DNA of 64,000 nt from Nocardiopsis alba DSM 43377 (GTDB lineage: Bacteria > Actinomycetota > Actinomycetes > Streptosporangiales > Streptosporangiaceae): assembly GCF_000341225.1 (NCBI RefSeq), contig NZ_ANAC01000018.1, positions 1 to 64,000 of the forward strand. Direction: 5' to 3'. The notes under the pieces were generated by a model. That model had not been told where the DNA came from and did no database searches. It worked only from the letters and a program-made list of their open reading frames with translations. Shown piece by piece: positions 1 to 8,094 of this stretch (within the stretch, counting starts at the first letter, position 1; each line of letters begins with the position of its first letter). A program made the position numbers and the translations under genes.

Positions 1-310
1 GGTCGTTGTGGTAGGCGTGCCTGACCAGCATCTGCATGAGGATGGTCTCGAACCAGATGCCCGTCGCCATGGTGGAGGCGACCTCCAGGCGGGACAGCTC
101 CTTGCGCTCTTCCTCGGTGAGCCGGTCCCACAGGTGGGTGCCGTAGAGGGATACGCGCTCGGGGCGCATGCCCCAGAGGTCCTTCAGTGGCGCGTCCCAG
201 TCGATCTGGACCAGGGGGTCGTAGGAGGCCTTGGCCGATCCGCGCAGGAGACGCTTGGCGATGTCCTCGCGGTCGGTGGGCGCGACCTCAGGGGTTCGGG
301 CTGCGGACAT
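1..310 (-). CDS. AurF-family diiron oxygenase (3' part missing)
   Basis: Only the N-terminal 103 residues are in the window; the gene runs off the left edge. The peptide, including SLYGTHLWDRLTEEER and GIWFETILMQML, matches the start of actinobacterial AurF-like proteins. These are p-aminobenzoate N-oxygenase relatives with a ferritin-like non-haem diiron centre. The ATG at 310 is preceded by a strong GGGAGGG ribosome site four bases away. It is divergent from the MerR gene at 486, a common pairing, so the MerR protein probably controls it. The substrate cannot be told from this fragment, and the metal ligands beyond the first helices are not visible. Family call is good; function is open. 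Confidence 0.75.
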   Translation of the reverse strand, partial: MSAARTPEVAPTDREDIAKRLLRGSAKASYDPLVQIDWDAPLKDLWGMRPERVSLYGTHLWDRLTEEERKELSRLEVASTMATGIWFETILMQMLVRHAYHND

Positions 311-395
311 GGATCCCTCCCGAGGGTGTTCCGTGTCGGAGGCGCGCCGAACGAGGGGTTCGTCTGATGTGACCCTGTTCACTCCGTTTGGTTAA

Positions 396-422
396 AACGT
401 TACAATCTTCATTGACAACGTT
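396..422. promoter_or_regulatory. Putative MerR operator/promoter between divergent genes
   Basis: An imperfect inverted repeat AACGTTACAAT-cttc-ATTGACAACGTT lies between the diiron oxygenase and its divergent MerR gene. On the minus strand TTGTCA (420-415) could be a -35 box, with a TAACC-type -10 about 18-19 bases further on. That would place the dyad in the spacer, as is usual for MerR-activated promoters. The repeat is visible; its use by this MerR protein is inferred. Confidence 0.45.
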
Positions 423-485
423 CAATGGCGGGAAAGGATCGGAACACCGATGAGTACGGCTCTCACGGATCTCTAGGCTGGTCCC

Positions 486-1265
486 ATGGCCGAATACCGT
501 ATTGACGAACTGGCCCGGCTCGCCGAGACGACGGTGCGCAACGTCCGGGTCTACCAGGACAGAGGGCTGCTCGCCCCACCCCGACGCCAAGGCCGCGTCG
601 GAATCTACTCCGAGGCGCACCTGGCGCGCCTGCGGTTGATCGGCCAACTCCTCCGTCGCGGCTACACCTTCGCCAACATCGGAGAGATGTTCCAGGTATG
701 GGAACGCGGCGGCGACCTGTCCGAGATCCTCGGCTTCGAGTCCGCCATCGGCGACGCCTGGAGCGACGAGATCGCCGACTACGTCGGGATCGGCGAACTG
801 CGGGAGATCTTCGGCAAGGAGGTGACCCCGCGGACGATAAAGCGCGCCCTCGACCTGCGCCTGCTCGAACGCGACGGTCTGCGTTTCCGGATCCCCAGCC
901 CGCGCCTGTTCCACGCCGGCGTCGAACTGGTCCGCCTGGGCATGAGCGTCTCCTCGGTGCTCGACATCGCGGAGAACCTGAGGGAGCACATCGGCGACGT
1001 CTCCGAGCACATGGTGCGGCTGGTCTCGGACCACATCATCCACGAGTACGCGCCGGGGACCGTCGTCCAGAGCGAGGACGTCGCCCAGATCGCCGAACTG
1101 GTCCGACGCGTGCGCCCCCTGGCGCAGCAGGCGGTCGACGCGGTCCTGGCCCAGGAGATGGCCCACCACCTCGCCAACGCCATGGGCGACCACTTCGCCG
1201 AGGCCATGGAGCACCTCGGAACGAGGGAGACGGACGGGGACGAGGGGCCCGCGGGCCCCGCCTGA
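486..1265 (+). CDS. MerR family transcriptional regulator
   Basis: The 259-residue protein opens with a MerR winged helix (YRIDELARLAETTVRNVRVYQDRGLL, split here as residues 4-29), including the RxYxxxGLL signature. A long helical C-terminal region of about 180 residues follows, with no metal-binding cysteines, so a small organic ligand or an unliganded role is likelier than metal sensing. No ribosome site precedes the ATG. Instead TAGGCT ends six bases upstream, so the transcript is probably leaderless. It is divergent from the diiron oxygenase, and the intergenic palindrome at 396-422 is its likely operator. The gene converges on the GMC oxidoreductase gene. Confidence 0.85.
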   Translation: MAEYRIDELARLAETTVRNVRVYQDRGLLAPPRRQGRVGIYSEAHLARLRLIGQLLRRGYTFANIGEMFQVWERGGDLSEILGFESAIGDAWSDEIADYVGIGELREIFGKEVTPRTIKRALDLRLLERDGLRFRIPSPRLFHAGVELVRLGMSVSSVLDIAENLREHIGDVSEHMVRLVSDHIIHEYAPGTVVQSEDVAQIAELVRRVRPLAQQAVDAVLAQEMAHHLANAMGDHFAEAMEHLGTRETDGDEGPAGPA

Positions 1266-1271
1266 CCGGGA

Positions 1272-1303
1272 GGGCCCGAACGCCGCGAGCGACGTCCGGG
1301 CCC
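1272..1303. terminator. Bidirectional terminator-like hairpin
   Basis: GGGCCCG and CGGGCCC pair, extended to 11 bp with one mismatch and a loop of about ten bases. The hairpin lies in the 46-base gap between two convergent genes, so it could end both transcripts. There is no T-run. Confidence 0.4.
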
Positions 1304-1311
1304 CGGAGGCC

Positions 1312-3171
1312 TCACCCCGAAGGACGGTCCTCGACCCGCACGGGGGACCCGCCCGTCTCGGAGGAGCGCTTCGTGACCACCGAGATCGGAAGCGACCCGG
1401 TGTGCCGTAGTTCGGCGAAGGAGCCGGCCGGTACGGCGGGAGCGTGGGGGAAGACCGGGTCGACCCTGCGGTACGCCTCGCCCTGGGGCGGTCGGGCGTC
1501 CTTCTCGCCCTTGTTCGGCCACAACGACATCGCCCGTTCGGCCTGCGCGGTGATCGTCAACGACGGGTTCACCCCCAGGTTGGCGGTGACCGCCGAACCG
1601 TCCACCACGTGCAGCCCCGGGTATCCGTACAGCCGGTGGTAGGGGTCGATCACCCCGGTGTCCGGGCCGTCCCCGATCGGGCAGCCGCCCAGGAAGTGCG
1701 CGGTCATCGGGATGTTGAACGGGTCCCCGATGGTGCCGCCGGGGTAGCCGTCGATCCGCTCGGCCAGCCGCGTGGCGGCCTCCTGGCCGGCGGGGATCCA
1801 GGTCGGGTTGGGCTCCCCGTGGCCCTGGCGCGAGGTGAGTCGTTTCCGGCCGCCGAACGGTCCACGCTTGACCGAGGTGGTCAACGAGTTGTCCAACGAC
1901 TGCATCACCAGACCGATGATGATCCGCTCCGACCAGCGCCGGTTGGAGAGGCTGCGGGCGAACACGTACGGGTTGCGCGCGATCAGCCCCAGGTAGCGGA
2001 GCCAGCGCGGGATCCTCCCGCCGCCCGGGACCTGGATGGTGGTGAGCAGCCCCATCGCGTTGGAGCCCTTGCCGTAGCGCACCGGTTCGATGTGGGTGTT
2101 CTCGTCGGGGTGGATGGAGGAGGTGATGGCGACGCCGTGGGTGAGGTCCTCGGGCGGCGGCACCTGCTTGCTCATGGCCCCCACCAGCGCCTCGGAGTTG
2201 GTGCGGGTGAGGGTGCCCAACCTGGAGGACAGGCGCGGCAGCAGACCGTCGTCGCGCATCCGGTGCAGGAGGTCCTGCGTGTTGTAGGTGCCCGCGGCCA
2301 CCACCACCTGACGGGCGGTGAACGTGCGGGCGTTCTCCCTCCGTCGCGGGGCGTCGGTGCGGAGGGTGTCGACGGCGAAACCGCCGCCCTCGGCGTCGGG
2401 GCGGACCCGGAGCCGTTCCACCGTGGTCAGGGGGTGGATCTCGGCGCCCCCGCGTTCGGCGAAGTACAGGTAGTTCTCGGTGAGGGTGTTCTTGGCGCCG
2501 TGCCGGCAGCCGGTCATGCACTCACCGCATTCGGTGCAGGCCCTGCGCTCGGGGCCCGCGCCGCCGAAGTAGGGGTCCCCCACGGACTCGCCGGGGGCGG
2601 CCTTGTTCCCCTCCCCGTCCCGTCCGTCGCCGAAGCACACGCCCACCGGGGTCAGCCGGAAGGTGTCACCGACGCCCATGTCCTCGGCGACCGCCTTCAG
2701 ATGGACGTCGGAGGGGGTCATCGTGGGGTTGGTGCGCACGCCGAGCATGCGACGGGCCTGGTCGTAGAAGGGGGCCAGCTCCGTCTTCCAGTCGGTGATG
2801 TGCCGCCACTGGGGGTCTTCGAAGAAGGGGTCCATCGGGTGGTACAGGGTGTTCGCGTAGTTGAGCGAACCACCTCCCACCCCGGCCCCGGCCAGGATCA
2901 TCACGTCGCGCAGCAGGTGGATGCGCTGGATCCCGTACATGCCGGCCTTCGGGGCCCAGAGGAAGTTCCTCAGGTCCCAGGAGGACGAGGGCAGGGTCTC
3001 GGGGGTGAAACGGCGTCCGGCCTCCAGGACACCGACGCGGTATCCCTTCTCGGTGAGGCGGAGCGCGCTCACCGATCCGCCGAACCCCGACCCGATCACG
3101 ACGACGTCGTAGTCGAAGTCGTCGTCCGATGCGTATCGATCGGCGGGGGCCTCTGTGCTCTGAGGGGGCAT
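1312..3171 (-). CDS. GMC family oxidoreductase (cholesterol-oxidase-like)
   Basis: A 619-residue flavoenzyme of the GMC superfamily. The N-terminus carries the FAD Rossmann motif GSGFGGSVSALRL followed by an acidic LEAGRR. The C-terminus has the GMC signature region HFLGGCPIG, then VVDGSAVTANLGVNPS, where the family keeps its catalytic His/Asn. In the middle CTECGECMTGC gives a CxxCxxCxxxC pattern, as in the ChoD-like branch of the family. The likely role is oxidation of a sterol or other alcohol, but the substrate is not determined. I chose the ATG at 3171 because GGAGAGAGG sits nine bases upstream; an in-frame extension to 3264 lacks a site. The gene is convergent with the MerR gene and divergent from the DUF6230 gene. 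Confidence 0.85.
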   Translation of the reverse strand: MPPQSTEAPADRYASDDDFDYDVVVIGSGFGGSVSALRLTEKGYRVGVLEAGRRFTPETLPSSSWDLRNFLWAPKAGMYGIQRIHLLRDVMILAGAGVGGGSLNYANTLYHPMDPFFEDPQWRHITDWKTELAPFYDQARRMLGVRTNPTMTPSDVHLKAVAEDMGVGDTFRLTPVGVCFGDGRDGEGNKAAPGESVGDPYFGGAGPERRACTECGECMTGCRHGAKNTLTENYLYFAERGGAEIHPLTTVERLRVRPDAEGGGFAVDTLRTDAPRRRENARTFTARQVVVAAGTYNTQDLLHRMRDDGLLPRLSSRLGTLTRTNSEALVGAMSKQVPPPEDLTHGVAITSSIHPDENTHIEPVRYGKGSNAMGLLTTIQVPGGGRIPRWLRYLGLIARNPYVFARSLSNRRWSERIIIGLVMQSLDNSLTTSVKRGPFGGRKRLTSRQGHGEPNPTWIPAGQEAATRLAERIDGYPGGTIGDPFNIPMTAHFLGGCPIGDGPDTGVIDPYHRLYGYPGLHVVDGSAVTANLGVNPSLTITAQAERAMSLWPNKGEKDARPPQGEAYRRVDPVFPHAPAVPAGSFAELRHTGSLPISVVTKRSSETGGSPVRVEDRPSG

Positions 3172-3299
3172 GGAACTCGGCCTCTCTCCAGGTCGGAAGC
3201 GGTTGCCCGTAATGCGCCGGATACGAGTCCGCAACGATGAACTAGTCATCTGGAAATGTGACAACCAATATTGTAATGTTCGTCACTACCGCCGAGTAG

Positions 3300-3319
3300 G
3301 TGTGTTCCATATAACACAC
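3300..3319. promoter_or_regulatory. Perfect inverted repeat upstream of the DUF6230 gene
   Basis: GTGTGTT-N6-AACACAC lies 71 bases before the ATG at 3391, in an AT-richer stretch between divergent genes. A second looser pair, GTGAC and GTCAC, flanks a 19-base spacer at about 3258-3286. This looks like a repressor operator; the protein that binds it is unknown. Confidence 0.4.
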
Positions 3320-3390
3320 GTGGCGCGCGTCGGCGCAAGTCTCCTTCCCCCTCGTCGCCCCCAGGGGTGACGGAACCTCTGGAGGTACAG

Positions 3391-4038
3391 ATGCCCAAGG
3401 CCCCGGAAGAGGTGCCGGAGGCGCCTCAAGACGCGTCCGGAACGAACGAAGGCCGAGGCGGTACCCGTTGGCGCAGGTTCGCCCTGGTCGCGGTCCCCGG
3501 TCTGGTGGCGGCGGCGGTGCTCGGCGGCATGACCACGCAGGGGTTGCTGGCCGCCTCCTTCGCGGTCTCCGGCGACAGCTTCAAGATGTCCGCCGACCGA
3601 CTCTCCGGCACCGGGTTCAGCCAGTACGGGGACGTCGCCTCCTCGGTCGACGGCTCCGCCCGGCCGGTGGGACTCTCCACCGTCGACTCCGCCGAACTCG
3701 AGAACCTGTGCATGTCCTCTCTGTGGGACCTGCCCATCGGGGAGGCGACCCTGGTCATCACCGCCGGTGCCGACACCCCGGTCGAGGGCACCTCGATGGT
3801 CATCGACATCGAACAGCTCCAGGGCAACGCCGAGTTCGGCGCCATCGAGATCGGCCGTGACGCCAGCACACTGGACAAGGCCGACGGAGGTCAGGGGCCG
3901 GCCGGGGGCTTCGGACTCCAGGCCGACACCATCACCGTCTCCGAGATGGAGATGACCTCTTGGGCGGTCAGTTCCGGCTCCCTGCGGCTGAGCGGGCTCG
4001 GACTGGCGATCCGCCCCGGCAACCACGAGTGCTTCTGA
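3391..4038 (+). CDS. DUF6230 family secreted/membrane-anchored protein
   Basis: The 215-residue protein matches the actinobacterial DUF6230 family, sometimes labelled cholesterol esterase, by the order of ASFAVSGDSFK, GTGFSQYG, LTAGAD-like, and GGFGLQADT. It ends in the conserved Cys-aromatic (NHECF). A single hydrophobic segment at about residues 30-52 acts as signal anchor. No enzyme motif was recognised, so the esterase name is not supported here. The start is the ATG at 3391, five bases after GGAGG; an earlier GTG at 3367 has no site. It is followed four bases later by a DUF6114 gene, the usual partner, so the two are co-transcribed. Confidence 0.85.
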   Translation: MPKAPEEVPEAPQDASGTNEGRGGTRWRRFALVAVPGLVAAAVLGGMTTQGLLAASFAVSGDSFKMSADRLSGTGFSQYGDVASSVDGSARPVGLSTVDSAELENLCMSSLWDLPIGEATLVITAGADTPVEGTSMVIDIEQLQGNAEFGAIEIGRDASTLDKADGGQGPAGGFGLQADTITVSEMEMTSWAVSSGSLRLSGLGLAIRPGNHECF

Positions 4039-4042
4039 TCCC

Positions 4043-5443
4043 ATGGCCCAAGCGATGACCCTCTTCCGGGCGGGGCGGGAGCGGTTCCGCGACTGGCGGC
4101 GCACACGGCCGTTCTGGGGCGGACTCCTCCTCGTCGTGGCCGGAATCGAGCTGCTGGTCGCCCCCGCCGCCCAGAGTCTGATCCTGCCGATCGACCTGAT
4201 CGTCTACGCCGGTGTCGCCGGAGTCTCCGGCACCCTCATCGGCTTCCTGCTGATCGCGCTCGGTGTGCTGAGCTGGCTGCAACCGGCCCAGAACGTCTTC
4301 TTCGGCCTGGTCGGGGTCATGCTCTCCCTGGCCTCCTTCGTCACCTCCAACTTCGGCGGCTTCGTCATCGGCATGCTGGTCGGCATCGTCGGCGGGGCGC
4401 TCGTGTTCGCCTGGGGGCCCAAGGCCCTCGACCAGCGCCGAGCACGCCGCGCGAGGAAGGGGGAGACCTCGGAACGGCCCGAAGAGGAGGACGAGGACAC
4501 ACGGGACGTCGAGGACACCGGCACCGACGTCCCCGAACCCGCGGAGGGGGCCCCCGATACCCCTGCCTCCGAGCCTTCGGTCGACGGTCCGGGGCGGGGG
4601 GCCCGCCCCCTGGCCGCGCTGGCGCTTCCCCTGGCCGTCGCGGTCGCCCTCACCGCCGCCCCCACGTCCTCAGCGGGCTGGCCCTGGGACTGGCTGTTCC
4701 CCGGGGACGGAGACGAGAGTTCGGAGGAGGAGCCCGAACGGGATCCCTCTCCCGAACCCTCCGACGGGGCCTCCGTGCCTCCCGAACGACCCGACCCCGG
4801 AGAGGGCGACGGTGACGAGGAGGAAGAGGAGGAGAAGGAGGACGACGGGCGCGAGGAGGACGAGGAGACCGACGAGGAGGAAGAGGACGCGGCTCCGGAG
4901 GACTGTGACCTGCGGGTCGGGGATTCCGCCGTCGTCGAGGACGAGGACGACTTCCTCGAAGCGGTCATGGCCTGTCGGGCCGCGGAGGAGGCGGGGGACT
5001 ACCCCGAGGTCATGGTCGACTCCGACTACGACTGTTTCCGAGGGTCGGTCCGTGACTCCGGGCTGACCGCCGACAGCCTCGCCATGTTCGGTGCCCGCTA
5101 CGAGGGAGTGGTCGAATGCCCCACCGCCGACGGGCCGCGCCGCTACATCCGGATCACGATGAGCAGCACCGTCCTCGAAGGCGGCGAGCTGTGGTTCGAC
5201 GACGCCGGAAGCCGCAGGTCGCTGGGGTTGCCCACGATGAACCTCGACGGCGACGTCGAACTGCACGTCACGAGCATGCACGTCCGCATTCTGGGGATCC
5301 CGCTGACCTTCACCCCGGACTTCCCGCCGCCCCTGCTGTTGCCGATCATGTACGTCACCGACGTCGACGTCGGTGACCCGATGGCCTCGACCGATCTCAT
5401 GACCATCCCGGGTCTGGACGGTCGGTACGGCGGAGGAACCTGA
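4043..5443 (+). CDS. DUF6114 membrane protein with long acidic extension
   Basis: Residues 20-135 form the DUF6114 core: four hydrophobic segments (starting FWGGLLLVVAGIELL and ending FGGFVIGMLVGIVGGALVFAWGP). A charged cytoplasmic or periplasmic stretch follows, then a fifth hydrophobic segment near residue 190 ending PTSSAGWPWDW. After that comes an extremely Asp/Glu-rich linker at about residues 215-290. A compact 180-residue C-terminal domain contains CDLRVGD, CRAAEEAG, DCFRG and VECPTADG, whose cysteines suggest disulfides outside the cell. That domain shares a beta-rich look with DUF6230 proteins. The gene sits in an operon with the DUF6230 gene and is closed by a strong hairpin. Biochemical role unknown. 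Confidence 0.75.
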   Translation: MAQAMTLFRAGRERFRDWRRTRPFWGGLLLVVAGIELLVAPAAQSLILPIDLIVYAGVAGVSGTLIGFLLIALGVLSWLQPAQNVFFGLVGVMLSLASFVTSNFGGFVIGMLVGIVGGALVFAWGPKALDQRRARRARKGETSERPEEEDEDTRDVEDTGTDVPEPAEGAPDTPASEPSVDGPGRGARPLAALALPLAVAVALTAAPTSSAGWPWDWLFPGDGDESSEEEPERDPSPEPSDGASVPPERPDPGEGDGDEEEEEEKEDDGREEDEETDEEEEDAAPEDCDLRVGDSAVVEDEDDFLEAVMACRAAEEAGDYPEVMVDSDYDCFRGSVRDSGLTADSLAMFGARYEGVVECPTADGPRRYIRITMSSTVLEGGELWFDDAGSRRSLGLPTMNLDGDVELHVTSMHVRILGIPLTFTPDFPPPLLLPIMYVTDVDVGDPMASTDLMTIPGLDGRYGGGT

Positions 5444-5455
5444 CAGGACGGGAGA

Positions 5456-5482
5456 GGGGGCACCGCGTCACGCGGTGCCCCC
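5456..5482. terminator. Strong hairpin terminator
   Basis: A perfect 12-bp stem, GGGGGCACCGCG with its complement, closes on a three-base loop. It lies between the convergent DUF6114 and helicase genes and probably serves both strands. Confidence 0.75.
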
Positions 5483-5519
5483 CGTCCGTCGGAACGCCCC
5501 GGGGACGTTCTCGGAACGA

Positions 5520-7358
5520 TCAGATCTCGTCGCCGGTGATCAACCTGCTGGGGCGGCCCACGTGGGACACGTACAGAGCGTCTCGGGCACGGGTGCAGGC
5601 CACGAACAGCAGTGTCCGCTCCTGCTGGACGACGTGCTCCAACGCGACGGGGTCGCCCTCGGCCGCCTCGATGGCCGCCTTGGGAGGCAAGAGGTGATCA
5701 CTGACCCCGACCAGGGCCACGCATCGGAACTCCTGCCCCTTCATCCGGTGCATCGTGCCGACCCGGACCGCCTCCGACCGTCCGGCGCCCTCCAGAGGCG
5801 AGGTGGGAACGCCCCTGGCCTCCAACTCCTTGGCGACCTCGCGCGCCACCCAGTGATTGCGTCCGGCCACCGCGATCTCTCCGGGCAGTACCCCGGCCGC
5901 CAGCCACACCTCGACCCACTCGCCCAGGGCACGGAGCTCCTCGGCCCGGTTGTCGCAGCCCCGCACCACGGGCTCGGGGCCGTGCAGTGAGGAGCGGAGC
6001 CCGGCGAGGGTGTCGGCGTTGTCGTCCATTCCCAGAGCCGCCCGCCGCCCCAGGATCGGAAGGCTCCAATCCAGGATCTCCTGCGTCACCCGGTAACCGA
6101 CCCGGAGCCGGTGACCGCGTCCGCGCACATTGATACCGAGCGAGGCCAACGAGACCCGGTTGTCGGAGACCCGCTGGTTCGGGTCGCCCACGATGAACAG
6201 ATCGTCCGGCCCCTCGGGGACGGCCGCGCGCAGCATCCGCCACTGGGCCGGGTGCAGGTCCTGGGACTCGTCGACCACCACGTGGCGGTACAACGGGCCG
6301 GAACGTTCGAGCAACCGCGCGGCCTCGGCGGCCAGCTGCGGGTAGGCCCACAGGCCCTCCACCCGCATCGCCCCCACATAGCGTCGGATCGTCTCCCAGA
6401 CCTGACGCCGGTGTTCGGGGGCCAGGTGCTGGATACGACCGCTGCGTTCACAACGGATGTAGTCGACCGGCGACTCCAATCCCTTGGCCAGCACGACCTG
6501 TTCCCACTCGTCCACGAGGAACCGGCCGGAGAAGGGCAGACCGTCGGCCAGGGCGACCGCGCGCCAACGCTGCGCGAGCTCGTCGCCGTCGATCATCCGG
6601 GGCGCCATGCCGCTGTGCGACTGGACGACGGAACGGGCCAGTCCGTCGATGGTGACGACCCGCACCCGGGCGCGGGCTCCGGGAGAGGTCAGGAGCCGGT
6701 CGAGCCGGTCGGAGAGGGTCTGGGCCAGAGCCCGGTTGTAGGTGGTGAGCAGGACCGACTCCCGGTTCCGTTCGGGGTGGGCCTCGGCGTCCATCTCGGC
6801 CAGGTACGCGGCTCGATAGAGGGCCAGTACGGTCTTGCCGGTCCCGGGCCCGCCCGTGACCTGGACGGAGCCCTTGAACTCCCCCTCGGCCAGACGGTGC
6901 TGGTCGGGGTGGAGGGTGATCCGCCACTGGTCGAAGGGGGCGGTGAGGGCGCCGGAGAGCTCGGGAGGGCCGGAGGGGGCCAGATCGGCCGGGCCGACGC
7001 CGGCCGCGGAGGGCGGGTTCGTCAGGGCCTCCGGACGCAGGTCGCGGGCGTAGCGGAGGGCTTCGTCGCGCGGGCGCACGGTGAGGAGTCGATAGTCCGG
7101 CCCCTCCTCTTCGGCGTCCTCCCGTTCGTGGAGGTCCGCCTCCTGTTCGGAGCGGGGGTCGGGAACGATGACGCCGGACCAGTCGGGGGCGATGTCGACG
7201 ACCCTGACACGAGGGTCGGCGGCGCCCGCGACCGATTCCAGGTCGGGGTGCTCGCCGGCCTGGTAGGCGCGCATCACGTCCAGCGTGCCGAGCTGGACGT
7301 CCGGCGTGAGACGGGCGAAATCGCTGAGAAACGTCGGGGCGATCGCAAGGGCGGACAC
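5520..7358 (-). CDS. UvrD/Rep-type helicase with RelE/ParE-like N-terminus
   Basis: The 612-residue protein has Walker A GGPGTGKT near residue 170, Walker B VVDESQDLHP near 365, motif III GDPNQR and the C-terminal motifs GTMHRMKGQEF and VACTRARDAL. It is therefore a superfamily 1 UvrD-like ATPase/helicase with a C-terminal UvrD_C core. The first 120 residues (APTFLSDFARL, VAGAADPRVRVVDI, WSGVIV, LLTVRPRDEALRYA) have the order of strands seen in RelE/ParE-fold proteins. Actinobacterial helicases with such a front end are known. The GTG at 7358 is chosen because GGAGG lies ten bases upstream. It probably acts in repair or processing of DNA, or possibly RNA. Confidence 0.8.
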   Translation of the reverse strand: MSALAIAPTFLSDFARLTPDVQLGTLDVMRAYQAGEHPDLESVAGAADPRVRVVDIAPDWSGVIVPDPRSEQEADLHEREDAEEEGPDYRLLTVRPRDEALRYARDLRPEALTNPPSAAGVGPADLAPSGPPELSGALTAPFDQWRITLHPDQHRLAEGEFKGSVQVTGGPGTGKTVLALYRAAYLAEMDAEAHPERNRESVLLTTYNRALAQTLSDRLDRLLTSPGARARVRVVTIDGLARSVVQSHSGMAPRMIDGDELAQRWRAVALADGLPFSGRFLVDEWEQVVLAKGLESPVDYIRCERSGRIQHLAPEHRRQVWETIRRYVGAMRVEGLWAYPQLAAEAARLLERSGPLYRHVVVDESQDLHPAQWRMLRAAVPEGPDDLFIVGDPNQRVSDNRVSLASLGINVRGRGHRLRVGYRVTQEILDWSLPILGRRAALGMDDNADTLAGLRSSLHGPEPVVRGCDNRAEELRALGEWVEVWLAAGVLPGEIAVAGRNHWVAREVAKELEARGVPTSPLEGAGRSEAVRVGTMHRMKGQEFRCVALVGVSDHLLPPKAAIEAAEGDPVALEHVVQQERTLLFVACTRARDALYVSHVGRPSRLITGDEI

Positions 7359-8094
7359 GTCGTGGTTTCCTCCGGTCTTCGACCTGATGATGGCTCTGTC
7401 GGACGGTCGGATCGGACGGGTGTCGTGCGAGGGGAGATCGCTCGGGCGACCGTTCGCTTTCACTGTGAACATGCTCGCCGGGGAATTTGGGCAAACGCCC
7501 TTAACCGGGCGATCACGGGCAGATTCCGGGAACCCTTGGGGTGCGGTGTTTTCGCAGATCAAAGGATGTTTTACGGAGAGGTGTTCGAAGATTTGCGATG
7601 AGGCTTCGAAGGGTCTTCGGAGGCGGCTCGTCGACCTGCGTCTTTGTGGGGGGCTTCTTGGTCCGAAACATGGTTAATGTGCCGTCCGAAATCTGGTTCT
7701 CCAAGGCGTGAAGGGCCGCCCTCGAGTGGTCTTCACAGTGGGATGAGGGGTGGTGGTCGGCTCGGAGGCCTCGACCGAAACCCGGTGCGGGTGACGTCGA
7801 GGTTCCGGCCTCCCGGAAGGTCGCTCTCTGGCCGGATGAGGACACGCTCTGTGCAGACGGCGCACGGTGCGAGATCGTTGATCCACCCGGGGAGGGGATC
7901 TCCTGTGGTCGAGGACGCTGCCGGGGCCCGTCCTGCCTCGGCAGCGTCCTCGACCACTCCAGGGAAGCGACGCCCCGTCCCGCCCCCTCCGAAGCGGGGC
8001 GGGGCGGTGCCCCGGTGAGAGGCTCGCCGCTCCGTTCGTTCCTCATGCTCTACCGTGGGTCTGACAAAACGGGTGGAAGGAACGGTGCGCGCAC
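7359..8094. other. 735-base intergenic region with long hairpins
   Basis: No convincing gene is seen here. The 5' part is AT-richer than average and should hold the helicase promoter. The 3' part has two inverted repeats, a 19-bp perfect stem at 7905-7957 and a GC-rich pair at about 7978-8005. TACCGT at 8051-8056 is a possible -10 box for the DUF1707 gene. The overlapping frames that stay open have poor codon-position bias and no ribosome sites. Confidence 0.6.
7905..7957. repeat. 19-bp perfect inverted repeat with 15-base loop
   Basis: The left arm 7905-7923 and right arm 7939-7957 are exact complements, and the loop can pair a little further (GGG with CCT). It is 138 bases before the DUF1707 start and over 500 bases from the helicase start. 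It could be a terminator of an unseen transcript, a small structured RNA or a repeat element. No T-run follows. Confidence 0.7.

Noticed and set aside
1-310. AurF-like oxygenase as part of the PKS pathway
   Set aside because: It is 35 kb away with its own MerR regulator, and no aminobenzoate starter genes are present.
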